From contig CAJKUC010000008.1 in NCBI GenBank assembly GCA_905203015.1, forward strand, positions 32,373 to 96,372: a stretch of DNA of 64,000 nt, given 5' to 3'. Position 1 is the first letter of the stretch, and the number at the start of each line of letters is the position of its first letter. The stretch is from an uncultured Christensenella sp. (GTDB lineage Bacteria > Bacillota > Clostridia > Christensenellales > Borkfalkiaceae). Positions 49,257 to 58,401 of this stretch are shown one piece after another. The notes under the pieces are model-generated. The model did no database searches. It was given only the letters and a program-made list of their open reading frames with translations, and was not told the DNA's origin. Made by a program: the position numbers and the translations under genes.

Positions 49257-50888
49257 TTACGCCTGCGCCGCAAGCCGTTTCAGTACACGTTCTTTGCCGA
49301 GAATCTGCATAATAGTCCAAAGATCGGGCGCATTTGCGTGCCCCGTTACGGCGATACGCAGAATTTCGGCTACGTCGGAAACGCTGCCTTTATAATTTTC
49401 GGGATTCGCCTTATAGGCTTTCATATCCGCGCAGAAACCGTTCTTTTCCGCCACGGCTTTCACTTTATCGAACCATACGGAGCAATCGTCCGCTATATCG
49501 TACGTTTCCGAGAAGGAACGGATCACGCTTTTCACCGTTTCTTTATCGAAACGATATTCGTCGCACGGCGCAAACGTTTCGTCGAAGAAATACGCCATGG
49601 AAGCCACCGCCTGCACGGCACAGGCGAAATCTTTTCTGCGCTTTTTGCTGCCGATTCCCATGAGCAGACAAAGTATTTTCTTCGCGTATTCTTCGTCGGC
49701 AAAATATTTCTTCTGCGCTTCGCTTCCGAATTCTTCCGCCCATTCTTTCAGAAAATCAAAGGTTTCTTTCTCGTCTTTTCCCGCAAAATACGTTTTTGCG
49801 ATGTCGTTGAGTTTGGCAACGTCGAAAAGCGCGCCGCTCTTGCCCATCTTTCCCACGGAGAATCCGAAATCCGTATACGGCGCGGCGGGATTTTTCATCA
49901 TCCACTCCTCGAAATTAGAATTGAGCAACGTCATCACATACGTATTCACGGCAATCGGCGGATAGCCCTGTTCGCGATAGAAATTCAGCGAAGCCTCGGG
50001 ATCTTTGCGTTTGGAAAGTTTTCTGCGGTTTTCTCCGTCCATCTTCTGAATGGAACAATTATGCCCGTAACGCGGCAGCGGAAAACCGAGCACTTTGAAA
50101 AGTTCGATATGAATCGGCAACGACGAAAGCCATTCTTCCCCGCGCATCACCAGCGTGGTACGCATGAAATGATCGTCGATCGCATGCGCGAAATGATAAG
50201 TGGGAATCCCGTCCGATTTTAAAATCACCACGTCCTGATCGTTTTCCGTTACGGTGATTTCGCCCTTGATTTCGTCTTTGAACGTATGCTTGATCTCTGC
50301 GTTGCCCTGCGATTTCAGGCGGATCACATACGGCTTTTTCTGCCGCAGATTTTCGTAAATTTCCTCTTCCGTAAGATTACGGCATTTCGCGAATTTTCCG
50401 TAGTAGCCGGGAAGCAACTTGTTTTCCGTCTGATATTCGCGCGTTTTTTCCAGATCTTCCTCTGTGCAAAAACAGGGGTAAGCAAGCCCGCGACGAATCA
50501 GATCTTTTGCGAACGCATGATAAATTTTCGCGCGTTGCCGTTGATAATACGGCCCGTAATTTCCGCCCTTATCCGCGCCCTCGTCGAAATTTACGCCGAA
50601 ATATTTCAAAGATTTATGCACCACTTCCACAGCGCCTTCCACTTTCCGTTTCTGATCGGTATCTTCGATACGCAGATAAAATACGCCGCCGCTCTGATGC
50701 GCGAGGCGTTCGTTTGCCAGAGCCACGTATAAATTTCCGAAATGCATAAAGCCCGTGGGCGACGGCGCGATACGCGTTACTTCCGCGCCTTTCGCAAGAT
50801 CGCGCGGCGGATACATCTTTTCGTATTCTTCCAGAGGTTTTAAATCCTTATCGGGAATCAATGCGTCGGCAAGTTTGTTCAGATCCAT
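49257..50888 (-). CDS. gltX: Glutamyl-tRNA synthetase
   Basis: A 543-residue class I synthetase. The HIGH-type motif is RIAPSPTGFMHFGNLYVA and the KMSKS-type motif is NRRKLSKRKDPEAS. In between are FYLRIEDTDQKRK, CFCTEEDLEKTREY and the PTYHFAHAIDDHFMRTTLVMRGEEW block, typical of GluRS. The C-terminal anticodon-binding domain is present. The sequence resembles the longer Clostridia-type GluRS rather than the classical 480-residue form. GAAAGGAAG precedes the ATG. Whether it is discriminating or also charges tRNA-Gln, needing GatCAB, cannot be decided here. Confidence 0.94.
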   Translation of the reverse strand: MDLNKLADALIPDKDLKPLEEYEKMYPPRDLAKGAEVTRIAPSPTGFMHFGNLYVALANERLAHQSGGVFYLRIEDTDQKRKVEGAVEVVHKSLKYFGVNFDEGADKGGNYGPYYQRQRAKIYHAFAKDLIRRGLAYPCFCTEEDLEKTREYQTENKLLPGYYGKFAKCRNLTEEEIYENLRQKKPYVIRLKSQGNAEIKHTFKDEIKGEITVTENDQDVVILKSDGIPTYHFAHAIDDHFMRTTLVMRGEEWLSSLPIHIELFKVLGFPLPRYGHNCSIQKMDGENRRKLSKRKDPEASLNFYREQGYPPIAVNTYVMTLLNSNFEEWMMKNPAAPYTDFGFSVGKMGKSGALFDVAKLNDIAKTYFAGKDEKETFDFLKEWAEEFGSEAQKKYFADEEYAKKILCLLMGIGSKKRRKDFACAVQAVASMAYFFDETFAPCDEYRFDKETVKSVIRSFSETYDIADDCSVWFDKVKAVAEKNGFCADMKAYKANPENYKGSVSDVAEILRIAVTGHANAPDLWTIMQILGKERVLKRLAAQA

Positions 50889-51017
50889 TTTTCAATCTTC
50901 CTTTCTCGTTTTATCTTTCTTTTCTTTCGTTCCGCTCTTTTTCTTCTATGCCGCAACCGCGGCGGAAAAGCGCGTTTTTCGTTTCGTTGTAAATTATATC
51001 GCTTTTTCCGCCCTTTG

Positions 51018-52088
51018 TCAATCGAAATTCTTTTCGGGGCGCAATAAAAAATCGGCATTTTCTTCCGACGTTTCGTATATGCCGTTTTCTATCCCGTGAA
51101 CGATCTCCGTTATCTTATCGCAATACGGCGTCGGCACATTCAGCCGCCGCCCCGCCGCGCTCACGGCGCCCGTGATGAAATCGATCTCGCATTTCCGCCC
51201 GCGTTTCAGGTCGAGAAGCATGCCGCTCACGGAATTTTTATGCGTTTTCACGAAAAACGGCAACGCGATACGAAGAAAAGCCTCTTTGATAGCCCCGCCT
51301 TTTTTCAGAATTTTTCCGATGTTTCGACCCTGTATTTTTTCGATCGTCACGCCGTCTTTTTCCGCTACGGCGATCACTTCCCGCGCCGCGGCAATCACGA
51401 TTTTTTTCGTTTTTTTATTTTTCGCCGCCTCGCCGAACGTCATTCCCGTTGCCGCGGAAACGCCCGAAAACGCCGCGTTCAGCACAAGTTTTGAATACCT
51501 TACGCCGCGAAGATTTTCCGTTTTACGATAAAATTCGCCGCCCGTTATTTTTCCGATCGGAAGAAGAACGCTTTCGATTTTTTTCATCGCCGCGTCGGTG
51601 AACGCGGCTTTCTCCCCGTATGCGCCGACGCACACTTTCGAGGCTTTCAACGCGGAAGTAAGCACGGCTTCGCCCGCCGAAGCGAAATTTGCCCCGAACG
51701 AACACACGCAGCCGAACGTTCTCTCTTCCCCCGCGATTTCCGCTACGCCGCGTTCGGGAAATCCGTTCTGCGTGGTGACGATCACGCCGTCTTCCGTAAG
51801 AAAATCTTTCAGAAAAGCAACGATCTTTCCGTTTTCCTTTTGCTTCGTCATCAGAAAAATAAGATCGTATTTTTCTTTTCTTGCCGCCATTTCGTCGGGT
51901 GTGAATATCGGCGCGTTTACGGTGAACGCAACGTTATCCGCCGAGCAACGAAGCGTAAGCCCGTTGTTTCTTGCCGCCGTAACGTGCGCCGTATTCCGCG
52001 TGAACAAATCCACCGCCGTTCCGCTTTTTATCATCAACACGCCGAGAGCCGTTCCCATCGCCCCCGCGCCGTAAATAGCCGTCTTCAT
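51018..52088 (-). CDS. panE: 2-Dehydropantoate 2-reductase (ketopantoate reductase)
   Basis: A 356-residue ApbA/PanE-family enzyme reducing ketopantoate to pantoate with NADPH for coenzyme A synthesis. The N-terminal motif is KTAIYGAGAMGTALGVLMI; the catalytic lysine is expected in RYSKLVLNAAFSGVSAATG and the C-terminal CEIDFITGAVSAAGRRLNVP block with the active-site glutamate is complete. The start is ATG after GGCGGAAAAG. The protein is somewhat longer than E. coli PanE (303 residues), which is common for Firmicutes paralogues, some of which act on other 2-keto acids. No pan genes are adjacent. Confidence 0.82.
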   Translation of the reverse strand: MKTAIYGAGAMGTALGVLMIKSGTAVDLFTRNTAHVTAARNNGLTLRCSADNVAFTVNAPIFTPDEMAARKEKYDLIFLMTKQKENGKIVAFLKDFLTEDGVIVTTQNGFPERGVAEIAGEERTFGCVCSFGANFASAGEAVLTSALKASKVCVGAYGEKAAFTDAAMKKIESVLLPIGKITGGEFYRKTENLRGVRYSKLVLNAAFSGVSAATGMTFGEAAKNKKTKKIVIAAAREVIAVAEKDGVTIEKIQGRNIGKILKKGGAIKEAFLRIALPFFVKTHKNSVSGMLLDLKRGRKCEIDFITGAVSAAGRRLNVPTPYCDKITEIVHGIENGIYETSEENADFLLRPEKNFD

Positions 52089-52270
52089 AATCTTTTCCGC
52101 CGTTTTCTTTCCGCCGCCTTTTTAAAGCGCTCGATTTTTTGTTTCTTTTATTTTATACTTTTTCGTGCGTTTTGTCAAGAACGGCAAGCGCCGAAAAAAT
52201 TTTCTTTTTGTAAAACGCCCGTTTTTTTCGTCGATGAAAACGGTTATATTTTTAAATTGCTTTCAAACGA

Positions 52271-52327
52271 CAAAACAAGGGCCGCCGCCCGCCGCGATCA
52301 AAGCGGCAAAGCAATAGCCCCTGTTTT
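52271..52327 (-). terminator. Terminator after the surface-protein gene
   Basis: On the minus strand AAACAGGGGC pairs with GCCCTTGTTT around a GC-rich 30-nt loop, then GTCGTTT follows. It ends the phosphatase/surface protein unit. Confidence 0.65.
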
Positions 52328-52357
52328 TATTTTTTTACGGTTTTCTTTACGAATTTT

Positions 52358-54559
52358 TCACAGATCTTTTCTGCGTTTGAATACAAACGCGCCCGCGACG
52401 GCGATCGCTACGGTAAGAATCGGCGCAATTTTCTCAACCGACGACGAACAGCCTTTCTTCTTATCTCCGCCGTCCGAATCGGAAGAATCGGGTTCTGCGG
52501 GCGTTTCGCTTTTCGTGTAAACGGCGTTCACCGTAATATTCTCGAACAGAAATTCGTGATCTTCCCATTTCCCCGTATACCCGTCTTTCTTCGGAACGGC
52601 AGGCTCGTCGAAATCGTAATCTTCTACGGAATATTTCACTTCCCCCGCTTTCTTGCCGTCCGCCATATAGGTGACGGTGTAAATCACAGGCGTATAAACG
52701 GCGGTAACGGTGACGTCGCCTTCGAGGGCGTATTCTTCCCATGCGCCTTCGTAATATCTCTTTTCGGGGACGGCGGGTTCGACGATATTTTTATTATCGT
52801 AATTATAAGTAACGGCCGCAACGGTTTTGCCGTCCGCCTCGAACGTCACGGTGTATTCTATCGGCGTATACACCGCATGGACGCTGATCGTTTCAACGTC
52901 TTCAAAGCGGTACTCTTCCCATTTCGCCGTATATCCCTTCTTTTGCGGAACGGCGGGATCGGCATAATCGCCGTCGCTTATCGAATATGTTTTCGTTTCG
53001 GTCTTTTCGCCGTCCGCGTAATAATCGATCGTATAACTTATCGGCGTATATTCCGCGTTCACCACCTGACCGGAGGTAAATTCCAAAGAATATTCCTCCC
53101 ACGCCGCGCGATAAAAACGCTTTACGGGAATATCGGGCGCGATCACGTAATCCGTTGTTTCCGCGGAATATTCGATAATGCGATCTTCCGCGCCGTCGCA
53201 GCGAAACGCAATCGAATATCTTTCCACGGGCGTTTCTTTTTCCACGTCGTAGCGGATAACGACGGTTGCCGTATTATCCCAGCCGTCGGTAGCGGTGATC
53301 GTGCAGGTGTGATTGCCCGCCTTTAATCTGCCGTTGAAATCAAGCGCCCCGTCAGACCATTCGTACGTTACGTCGAACGTGCCCGAATCGTCGGTGACGG
53401 TGATATAATCGAGCGTAGGATACGTGCCTTCCGTTGTTTTAAAACTTGTGATCGCCGCATTTATCACGGGCGCAACGCCGTCGCGCGGCAACGTTTCCAC
53501 GGCGATTTCGTCGATGAACATTTTCGCCTGCCCGTTGGAACGCACGCAGAATACGAATTTGCCGAGAATCCCTTCGGGGCAAAGCGCGTCGATTACGTCG
53601 GAAGAAAACGATATCGCGATCCATTGTCCCGTTTTTCCCGCACCCACGGCGCTGCGCAATATCCACGAGCCGTTTTTTCCGGGAATACGAATTTCGGGAT
53701 AGCCGTCGGTATCCGCGGCGTTTTTCTCTATGTACAGCCGAACGGAAATTTCCGTGATATGCTTTCTTTTATAAGTAAGAGCCGTAAAATCGAACGACAT
53801 ATCGAAAGAGGCTTTATCGCTCGAAGCGATCAGAACGCAATCACTTTCAAAGCCCTTTGGTACGCCCGCCGCACCCGCCTTTTCGCGCGAAACCGCCGCC
53901 AGAGAGCAACCGCCGTATTGATTTTCGCCCGTAACGTTTTCTCCGCTGTATAAAAATCCGTTGCCGAACACGGGCGCGGGTAAAAGCGATTTCACTTTGT
54001 TTCCGTCGAAATTCATATCGCCGTATCGAAGCAATCCGTCGCTCGATTCTGCTTTGGCGAAATCGCAGCCGATCGTCTTTCTTTCTTCGCCGTCCGTATA
54101 GCGCATTTCCAATCGCACGTTCTGTTCGCCTTTTTCGGTGAGGCACAGTTCTATTTCGTTGTACTCGTCGAACAAATCGCGGGATACCGTAACGATATTG
54201 TTTTTTCTGGCCCAGGCGCTCATATCGCAACTCATCACCGTAACGGGATTTCCGGGATTGTAATACAGATAAAAGCCGTAAGATCCGATGCCGAACGCCA
54301 TCCTCAGTTGTTTCGCGGAATCGGCGTTCTTATATCCGAAAGCCACGGTATCGCCGTAGCCGATCGCTTTATTCCCCACGTATTTCGTCCCCGCTTTCAG
54401 CGCCGTTTCTTCCCCTTCGTTCATCGCCGTAACGGAAGAAATATCCGGCCTCGCAGGATCGGCGCTCTCCGCACTGCCGATAAAAGCGGCTGCGACAGAG
54501 CAGCAGACGAAAAGAGCGGAAACAAACAACAGCGTTAAAAATCGTTTTACTCTCTTCAT
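52358..54559 (-). CDS. Secreted surface protein with four B-repeat-like domains and a C-terminal Cys-TM-basic anchor
   Basis: A 733-residue exported protein. A signal peptide (KRFLTLLFVSALFVCCSVAAAF) is followed by a beta-rich region to about 370, which includes a laminin-G or carbohydrate-binding-like segment. Next is an Ig-like segment (GRLKAGNHTCTITATDGWDN), then four repeats of 58-61 residues (445-682) with ending motif AVYTP, reminiscent of Listeria-Bacteroides/InlB B repeats. The tail is acidic, then GCSSS, a hydrophobic helix and KRRKDL; no LPxTG is present. It starts 4 nt after the secreted phosphatase gene (GAGGG overlaps that stop), so the two are co-translated. The ligand is unknown. 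Confidence 0.8.
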   Translation of the reverse strand: MKRVKRFLTLLFVSALFVCCSVAAAFIGSAESADPARPDISSVTAMNEGEETALKAGTKYVGNKAIGYGDTVAFGYKNADSAKQLRMAFGIGSYGFYLYYNPGNPVTVMSCDMSAWARKNNIVTVSRDLFDEYNEIELCLTEKGEQNVRLEMRYTDGEERKTIGCDFAKAESSDGLLRYGDMNFDGNKVKSLLPAPVFGNGFLYSGENVTGENQYGGCSLAAVSREKAGAAGVPKGFESDCVLIASSDKASFDMSFDFTALTYKRKHITEISVRLYIEKNAADTDGYPEIRIPGKNGSWILRSAVGAGKTGQWIAISFSSDVIDALCPEGILGKFVFCVRSNGQAKMFIDEIAVETLPRDGVAPVINAAITSFKTTEGTYPTLDYITVTDDSGTFDVTYEWSDGALDFNGRLKAGNHTCTITATDGWDNTATVVIRYDVEKETPVERYSIAFRCDGAEDRIIEYSAETTDYVIAPDIPVKRFYRAAWEEYSLEFTSGQVVNAEYTPISYTIDYYADGEKTETKTYSISDGDYADPAVPQKKGYTAKWEEYRFEDVETISVHAVYTPIEYTVTFEADGKTVAAVTYNYDNKNIVEPAVPEKRYYEGAWEEYALEGDVTVTAVYTPVIYTVTYMADGKKAGEVKYSVEDYDFDEPAVPKKDGYTGKWEDHEFLFENITVNAVYTKSETPAEPDSSDSDGGDKKKGCSSSVEKIAPILTVAIAVAGAFVFKRRKDL
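52514..53227 (-). repeat. Four coding repeats of about 177 nt
   Basis: Encodes four tandem 58-61-residue units of the surface protein, each with a YADGK-type turn, a PAVPxKxxY segment, a WEEY segment and a closing VNAVYT. The units are divergent at DNA level, so they are old. Confidence 0.85.
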
Positions 54560-54563
54560 TTTC

Positions 54564-55700
54564 TCAGCCCTCCAGCAAAATATTGCGGATCGAAGCGATG
54601 TCGTTTGCCGTAACGCCCATTTTTATGGCGTAATTCGCCGCTTTTTCGGCAAGCGTGGCTCCTTCTTTGGCTTTGATCTGTTCCATCATCGCGTTGAACG
54701 GCGCATAAACGCCGAGTTCCGTAGAGCCGTCCGCCGTGCCCGCCGCAGACAGATGCGAAAATTCAAATTCGCGATAAATATCCTCTTCCGCAACGCCGCA
54801 GAGCATCTGCAGATACGCCGCCAGCGTGCCCGTGCGATCGCGCCCTATGGCGCAATGGAAGATCATCGGATAATTGCTCTCGTTTGCGCACGCCCTTAAT
54901 TCGTCGCAGAAATAGCCTATGTATTCTTTATTTTCGTCGTACCCGAATTCGATTCCTTTGAAATGCCCCACGTAATACGCGCCTTTGATATTGATCAGTG
55001 TTACGTCGTCGCCGAGGACGGATTTCGTCAGCGTATCGCCGCGCAGATCCAATTCCGTTTTTATGCCGAGCATACGCAACTGTTTTTTCCCTTTCTCCGT
55101 AATCGAATCGAGATTCGCCGAGCGGTACAGCATGCCGTATTTCATCGTCTTTCCGTCCGCCGTCTTTGCGCCGCCGAGATCGCGCGAATTGGATACGCCT
55201 TCCGCCGTAATCGCCCTTACGCTGCCTTTCGTTGTGAATTTATACGCTTTCGACGTCTTCTGCTCTCCGTTTTCGTAAGAAACTTTCACTTTCCAGTAGT
55301 ATTCCCTGTTCGGCACAAGATTTTGCAGAAGGTATTCGGGCCGCGTCGTAAGATATTTTTCCGCCGACGAGAAAAACTTATCCTCGGAAAGATACACCTG
55401 ATAATACTGCGCTTCGTCCGATTGCCATTCCAGTTTCACGTCGTTCATGAAATACTGATCGCCGTGCCCGTAGTAAGCGTAACTGCTTTTCCGCGTGTAT
55501 TCCGCAAAATACTTCTTCACCGCGGCGTTATCCAGATCGATTTCCGCCGATTGCGCGGGCGATACGACGGTGATCACGTCGGCAGCGGATACGGACTGCC
55601 CCGTTTTGCTTAAAGCCGAAACCGCAACGCCGACAGGATATGCCAGAGCCGCGGATACCGCAAGACAGATCGCGGCGATTTTCAAAAAGCGCTTCTTCAT
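54564..55700 (-). CDS. Secreted protein-tyrosine phosphatase (Y_phosphatase3 type) with Fn3-like domain
   Basis: A 378-residue exported protein. The signal peptide is residues 1-30 (LKIAAICLAVSAALAYPVGVAV). Residues 85-158 look like a fibronectin type III-like domain (VKLEWQSDEAQYYQVYLSED). The phosphatase domain starts around 165 with SNSRDLGGAKTADGKTMKYG and has the catalytic P-loop HCAIGRDRTGT (Cys283, Arg289, the CX5R motif) and the acid/base region DLRGDTLT. Family members act on phosphotyrosine or phosphoinositides; secreted forms are known virulence or surface factors in Gram-positives. GGAGG precedes the ATG. It follows malG by 183 bp and is coupled to the surface-protein gene downstream. 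Confidence 0.85.
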   Translation of the reverse strand: MKKRFLKIAAICLAVSAALAYPVGVAVSALSKTGQSVSAADVITVVSPAQSAEIDLDNAAVKKYFAEYTRKSSYAYYGHGDQYFMNDVKLEWQSDEAQYYQVYLSEDKFFSSAEKYLTTRPEYLLQNLVPNREYYWKVKVSYENGEQKTSKAYKFTTKGSVRAITAEGVSNSRDLGGAKTADGKTMKYGMLYRSANLDSITEKGKKQLRMLGIKTELDLRGDTLTKSVLGDDVTLINIKGAYYVGHFKGIEFGYDENKEYIGYFCDELRACANESNYPMIFHCAIGRDRTGTLAAYLQMLCGVAEEDIYREFEFSHLSAAGTADGSTELGVYAPFNAMMEQIKAKEGATLAEKAANYAIKMGVTANDIASIRNILLEG

Positions 55701-55883
55701 AAAATTCCTCCTCGTCGATTTATCGGACCGCTTTCCCGCCGTTTCCGACGATCAAACGATTTAATCATACACAAATATTGTATCATCTCAAATCGCCGTT
55801 GTCTTGCTTTATTTTATAGAAAAAGTGCTTTTTTATAAAATATTTCGTTTTCTGCATCCGCTTTTCCGCCGCCTTTTCTTCTC

Positions 55884-56900
55884 TTATTTCACCGCGCCGC
55901 CCGTCACGCCCTCCACATAATATTTCTGCATGCTCATGAACAGCGTTACGATAATCGCGCCGACGATACACGCGCCCGCGCAGAAAACGGTGAAGTTATT
56001 ATTGAATCCGCTCTTTTCTTCGTTGATCAGTTTAAACAGCCCCAACGAAAGCGTATACTTGCCGCCGTCGTTTATGATCGTATTCACGAAAATAAAATCG
56101 CACCAAGGTGCAATGAACGACGTCAGCACGGTGTAGGCGATGATCGGCTTCGCAAGCGGCAGAGTGATTTTAAAAAAGATCGTCGGTTGCCCCGCGCCGT
56201 CGAGAAACGCCGCCTCTTCCATCGCGCGCGGAATCGTATCGAAAAAGCCTTTGCATATATAATACGAAAGCCCGGCGCTTCCCGAATACACAAGAATCAG
56301 GGCAAAAAGCGAATTCGTCAGCCCCATCGCTTTCAGAATAAAATATACGGCGATCATGCTCATAAAGCCCGGGAACATGCCGAGAATCAGCAACACGTTC
56401 ATAATCGGCTTCCGCAGGCGGAAACGCAGCCGCGAAAGCGCATACGACACCATCAGTATAAACAGCGTGGTGAGCGCGCACGAACAGGATGAAACGATCA
56501 ACGTGTTTTTCAGCCATACCGCAAACGCCGTCTCTTTGAAAAGCCGCCTGAAATTCCCGAAACCGAGCGCGAGATTATCGGGAAACAATTTATTGATGAT
56601 CCCCGTATCGGGCGTCACGCGGAACGCCGTATAAATCAGATAAGCGATCGGCAACAGCCAGAGAACGGAAAGCAGCGACAATACGACGTACCCCGCCGCG
56701 ATCCCCGCTTTCTCGCGCCCGCGCGCGCTTCTGTTTTTCGCCCGATCCGATCTTTCTCCGCTCTTTCCCCCGCCCGGCGTTTTTCCGTCCGGCGTATATT
56801 TTCCGCCCGCCGCCTCGTTTAAAGCCAACGCGGGAACGCCGTTCCCGATATTCGCCGCGCCCGTGTTTACGGGCTGCGTCGTTTTCCCGTTTTCTTTCAT
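55884..56900 (-). CDS. malG: Maltodextrin-type ABC transporter permease (MalG-like)
   Basis: A 338-residue permease. The first 65 residues are Gly/Lys/Asn-rich and look disordered, which is unusual. Six hydrophobic helices follow, starting with AGYVVLSLLSVLWLLPIAYL. The EAA loop is EEAAFLDGAGQPTIFFKITL, the coupling helix for the ATPase. The final GGAVK-type ending is typical of carbohydrate uptake MalG proteins. The start overlaps the malF stop by four bases (ATGA), so they are translationally coupled. No malK ATPase gene is in the locus; a shared MsmX-type ATPase elsewhere is expected. Confidence 0.9.
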   Translation of the reverse strand: MKENGKTTQPVNTGAANIGNGVPALALNEAAGGKYTPDGKTPGGGKSGERSDRAKNRSARGREKAGIAAGYVVLSLLSVLWLLPIAYLIYTAFRVTPDTGIINKLFPDNLALGFGNFRRLFKETAFAVWLKNTLIVSSCSCALTTLFILMVSYALSRLRFRLRKPIMNVLLILGMFPGFMSMIAVYFILKAMGLTNSLFALILVYSGSAGLSYYICKGFFDTIPRAMEEAAFLDGAGQPTIFFKITLPLAKPIIAYTVLTSFIAPWCDFIFVNTIINDGGKYTLSLGLFKLINEEKSGFNNNFTVFCAGACIVGAIIVTLFMSMQKYYVEGVTGGAVK

Positions 56901-58321
56901 TGAAACGCCTCCTCGTTTTTGCTTGCGCCCGATTTATTATACGTGAAAAGCGAAATCGCCGCGCTGATCGCAAAAATCACGATTCCGATCACGGAAGCCA
57001 CGTTGTATTGCGGGTTTGCATCCGTCGTCAGCCGATACAGCCACGTAACGAGCAGATCGGTTGCTTGCGCTTTCGTGGAGCCGAAACGCACGCCGTCGGG
57101 CGGGCCGCCGTTCGTAAGCAGCCAGATGACGTTAAAATTATTGATGTTTCCCACAAACTGCGTGATCAGATACGGCGTCGTCATCTGCAGAATATACGGC
57201 AGAGTGATTTTAAAAAAGATCTGAAACGGATTCGCTCCGTCCATTTTCGCCGCTTCCACGGAAGATACGGGCACGTTCATCAGAAGCCCGGAACACATCA
57301 GAATCGTATACGGCACGCCGATCCATATATTCACGAGGATAATCGAAATTTTCGGAATCAGCGCATGATACCTTGTATCCGTAAGCCACATCACGTTCGC
57401 CCCCGTGATTACGTTTAAAATACCGTTCCGATCGAGAATTTTCTGCATCAATAAAAGCGTGACGAATTGCGGCACGGCGATCGCCGTAACAAACGCGGCG
57501 CGGAAAAACGCCTTGCCTTTTATTCCTTTTTTATTGATGAGCATCGCAATCAGCATGCCGAGGAAAAAATTCGTGAACGTGGCGAAAAACGCCCAGACGA
57601 ACGTCCATAACAGCACCTGTAAAAACGCCGCAGGGAATTCTCCGCGGCCAAACGAAAAAAGTGTTCTGAATCCCTGCAAGCCCACCCAGCCGAAAAGTTT
57701 TCCCGGCGGCATATGATTATAATCGTAATTCGTAAACGCGATCAGAATCATAAAGATCAGCGGCAACACGGTGAATACAAGAAGACCGATAAACGGCGGC
57801 AACAAAAGCGGGATATAAAACCTGCGATTAAGAAGATCTTCTATATCCTCTTTCAGAGAAAGAATTTTTTCTCCTCGACGTATTCTTTCGTCGTTTGCAA
57901 AACTTCCGCGCACGTTCGCCGCCCACACAAACAAAAACAGCACGATCGCGACGAGGCTCGTCACGCCGTACAATAGGATCAGAAAACTGTTGTCCCCCGC
58001 CACCTTTTCAAACACCTGTGTTTCTTCGTTCCACACTTCGCCCGAAACAACAGTTCCGAGGTTACCCGAAAACAATTTCGCCACGTAGCCGCCGCCGAAA
58101 AAAATCATAAACAATACAAACGCCGTTTCCGCGGCAAGATACAACGCGCCTTTCACGATCTGCCCGCGAAAAATCTGCCCCGCGCCCATAAAAACAGCCG
58201 AGATCCTCGTTGCCGCCGAGCCGTTTTTCAACGCGGAAATCACGTTCGTTTTTTTCGCGGATTCTTCCTTGCTTTTCCGGATTTCTTTTTCCTCTCCCGA
58301 AAACTTTTCCGTTTCCTTCAT
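56897..58321 (-). CDS. malF: Maltodextrin-type ABC transporter permease (MalF-like)
   Basis: A 474-residue permease with about eight membrane helices. Two additional N-terminal helices (ALYLAAETAFVLFMIFFGGG and FLILLYGVTSLVAIVLFLFV) precede the standard six-helix core, with a soluble loop between them, as seen in Gram-positive MalF homologues. The EAA loop is VEAAKMDGANPFQIFFKITL. The ribosome site is weak (GGGCAGAGA). It is located between the binding-protein gene and malG in the order malE-malF-malG. Confidence 0.92.
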   Translation of the reverse strand: MKETEKFSGEEKEIRKSKEESAKKTNVISALKNGSAATRISAVFMGAGQIFRGQIVKGALYLAAETAFVLFMIFFGGGYVAKLFSGNLGTVVSGEVWNEETQVFEKVAGDNSFLILLYGVTSLVAIVLFLFVWAANVRGSFANDERIRRGEKILSLKEDIEDLLNRRFYIPLLLPPFIGLLVFTVLPLIFMILIAFTNYDYNHMPPGKLFGWVGLQGFRTLFSFGRGEFPAAFLQVLLWTFVWAFFATFTNFFLGMLIAMLINKKGIKGKAFFRAAFVTAIAVPQFVTLLLMQKILDRNGILNVITGANVMWLTDTRYHALIPKISIILVNIWIGVPYTILMCSGLLMNVPVSSVEAAKMDGANPFQIFFKITLPYILQMTTPYLITQFVGNINNFNVIWLLTNGGPPDGVRFGSTKAQATDLLVTWLYRLTTDANPQYNVASVIGIVIFAISAAISLFTYNKSGASKNEEAFQ

Positions 58322-58401
58322 TCTCTGCCCGTCCTTTTTTGCCGAAAGCGCGGGAACGCTTTTTTTCGCTCCCGCGCCCTGCTTCGTATTCGTCGCCGCC
58401 G

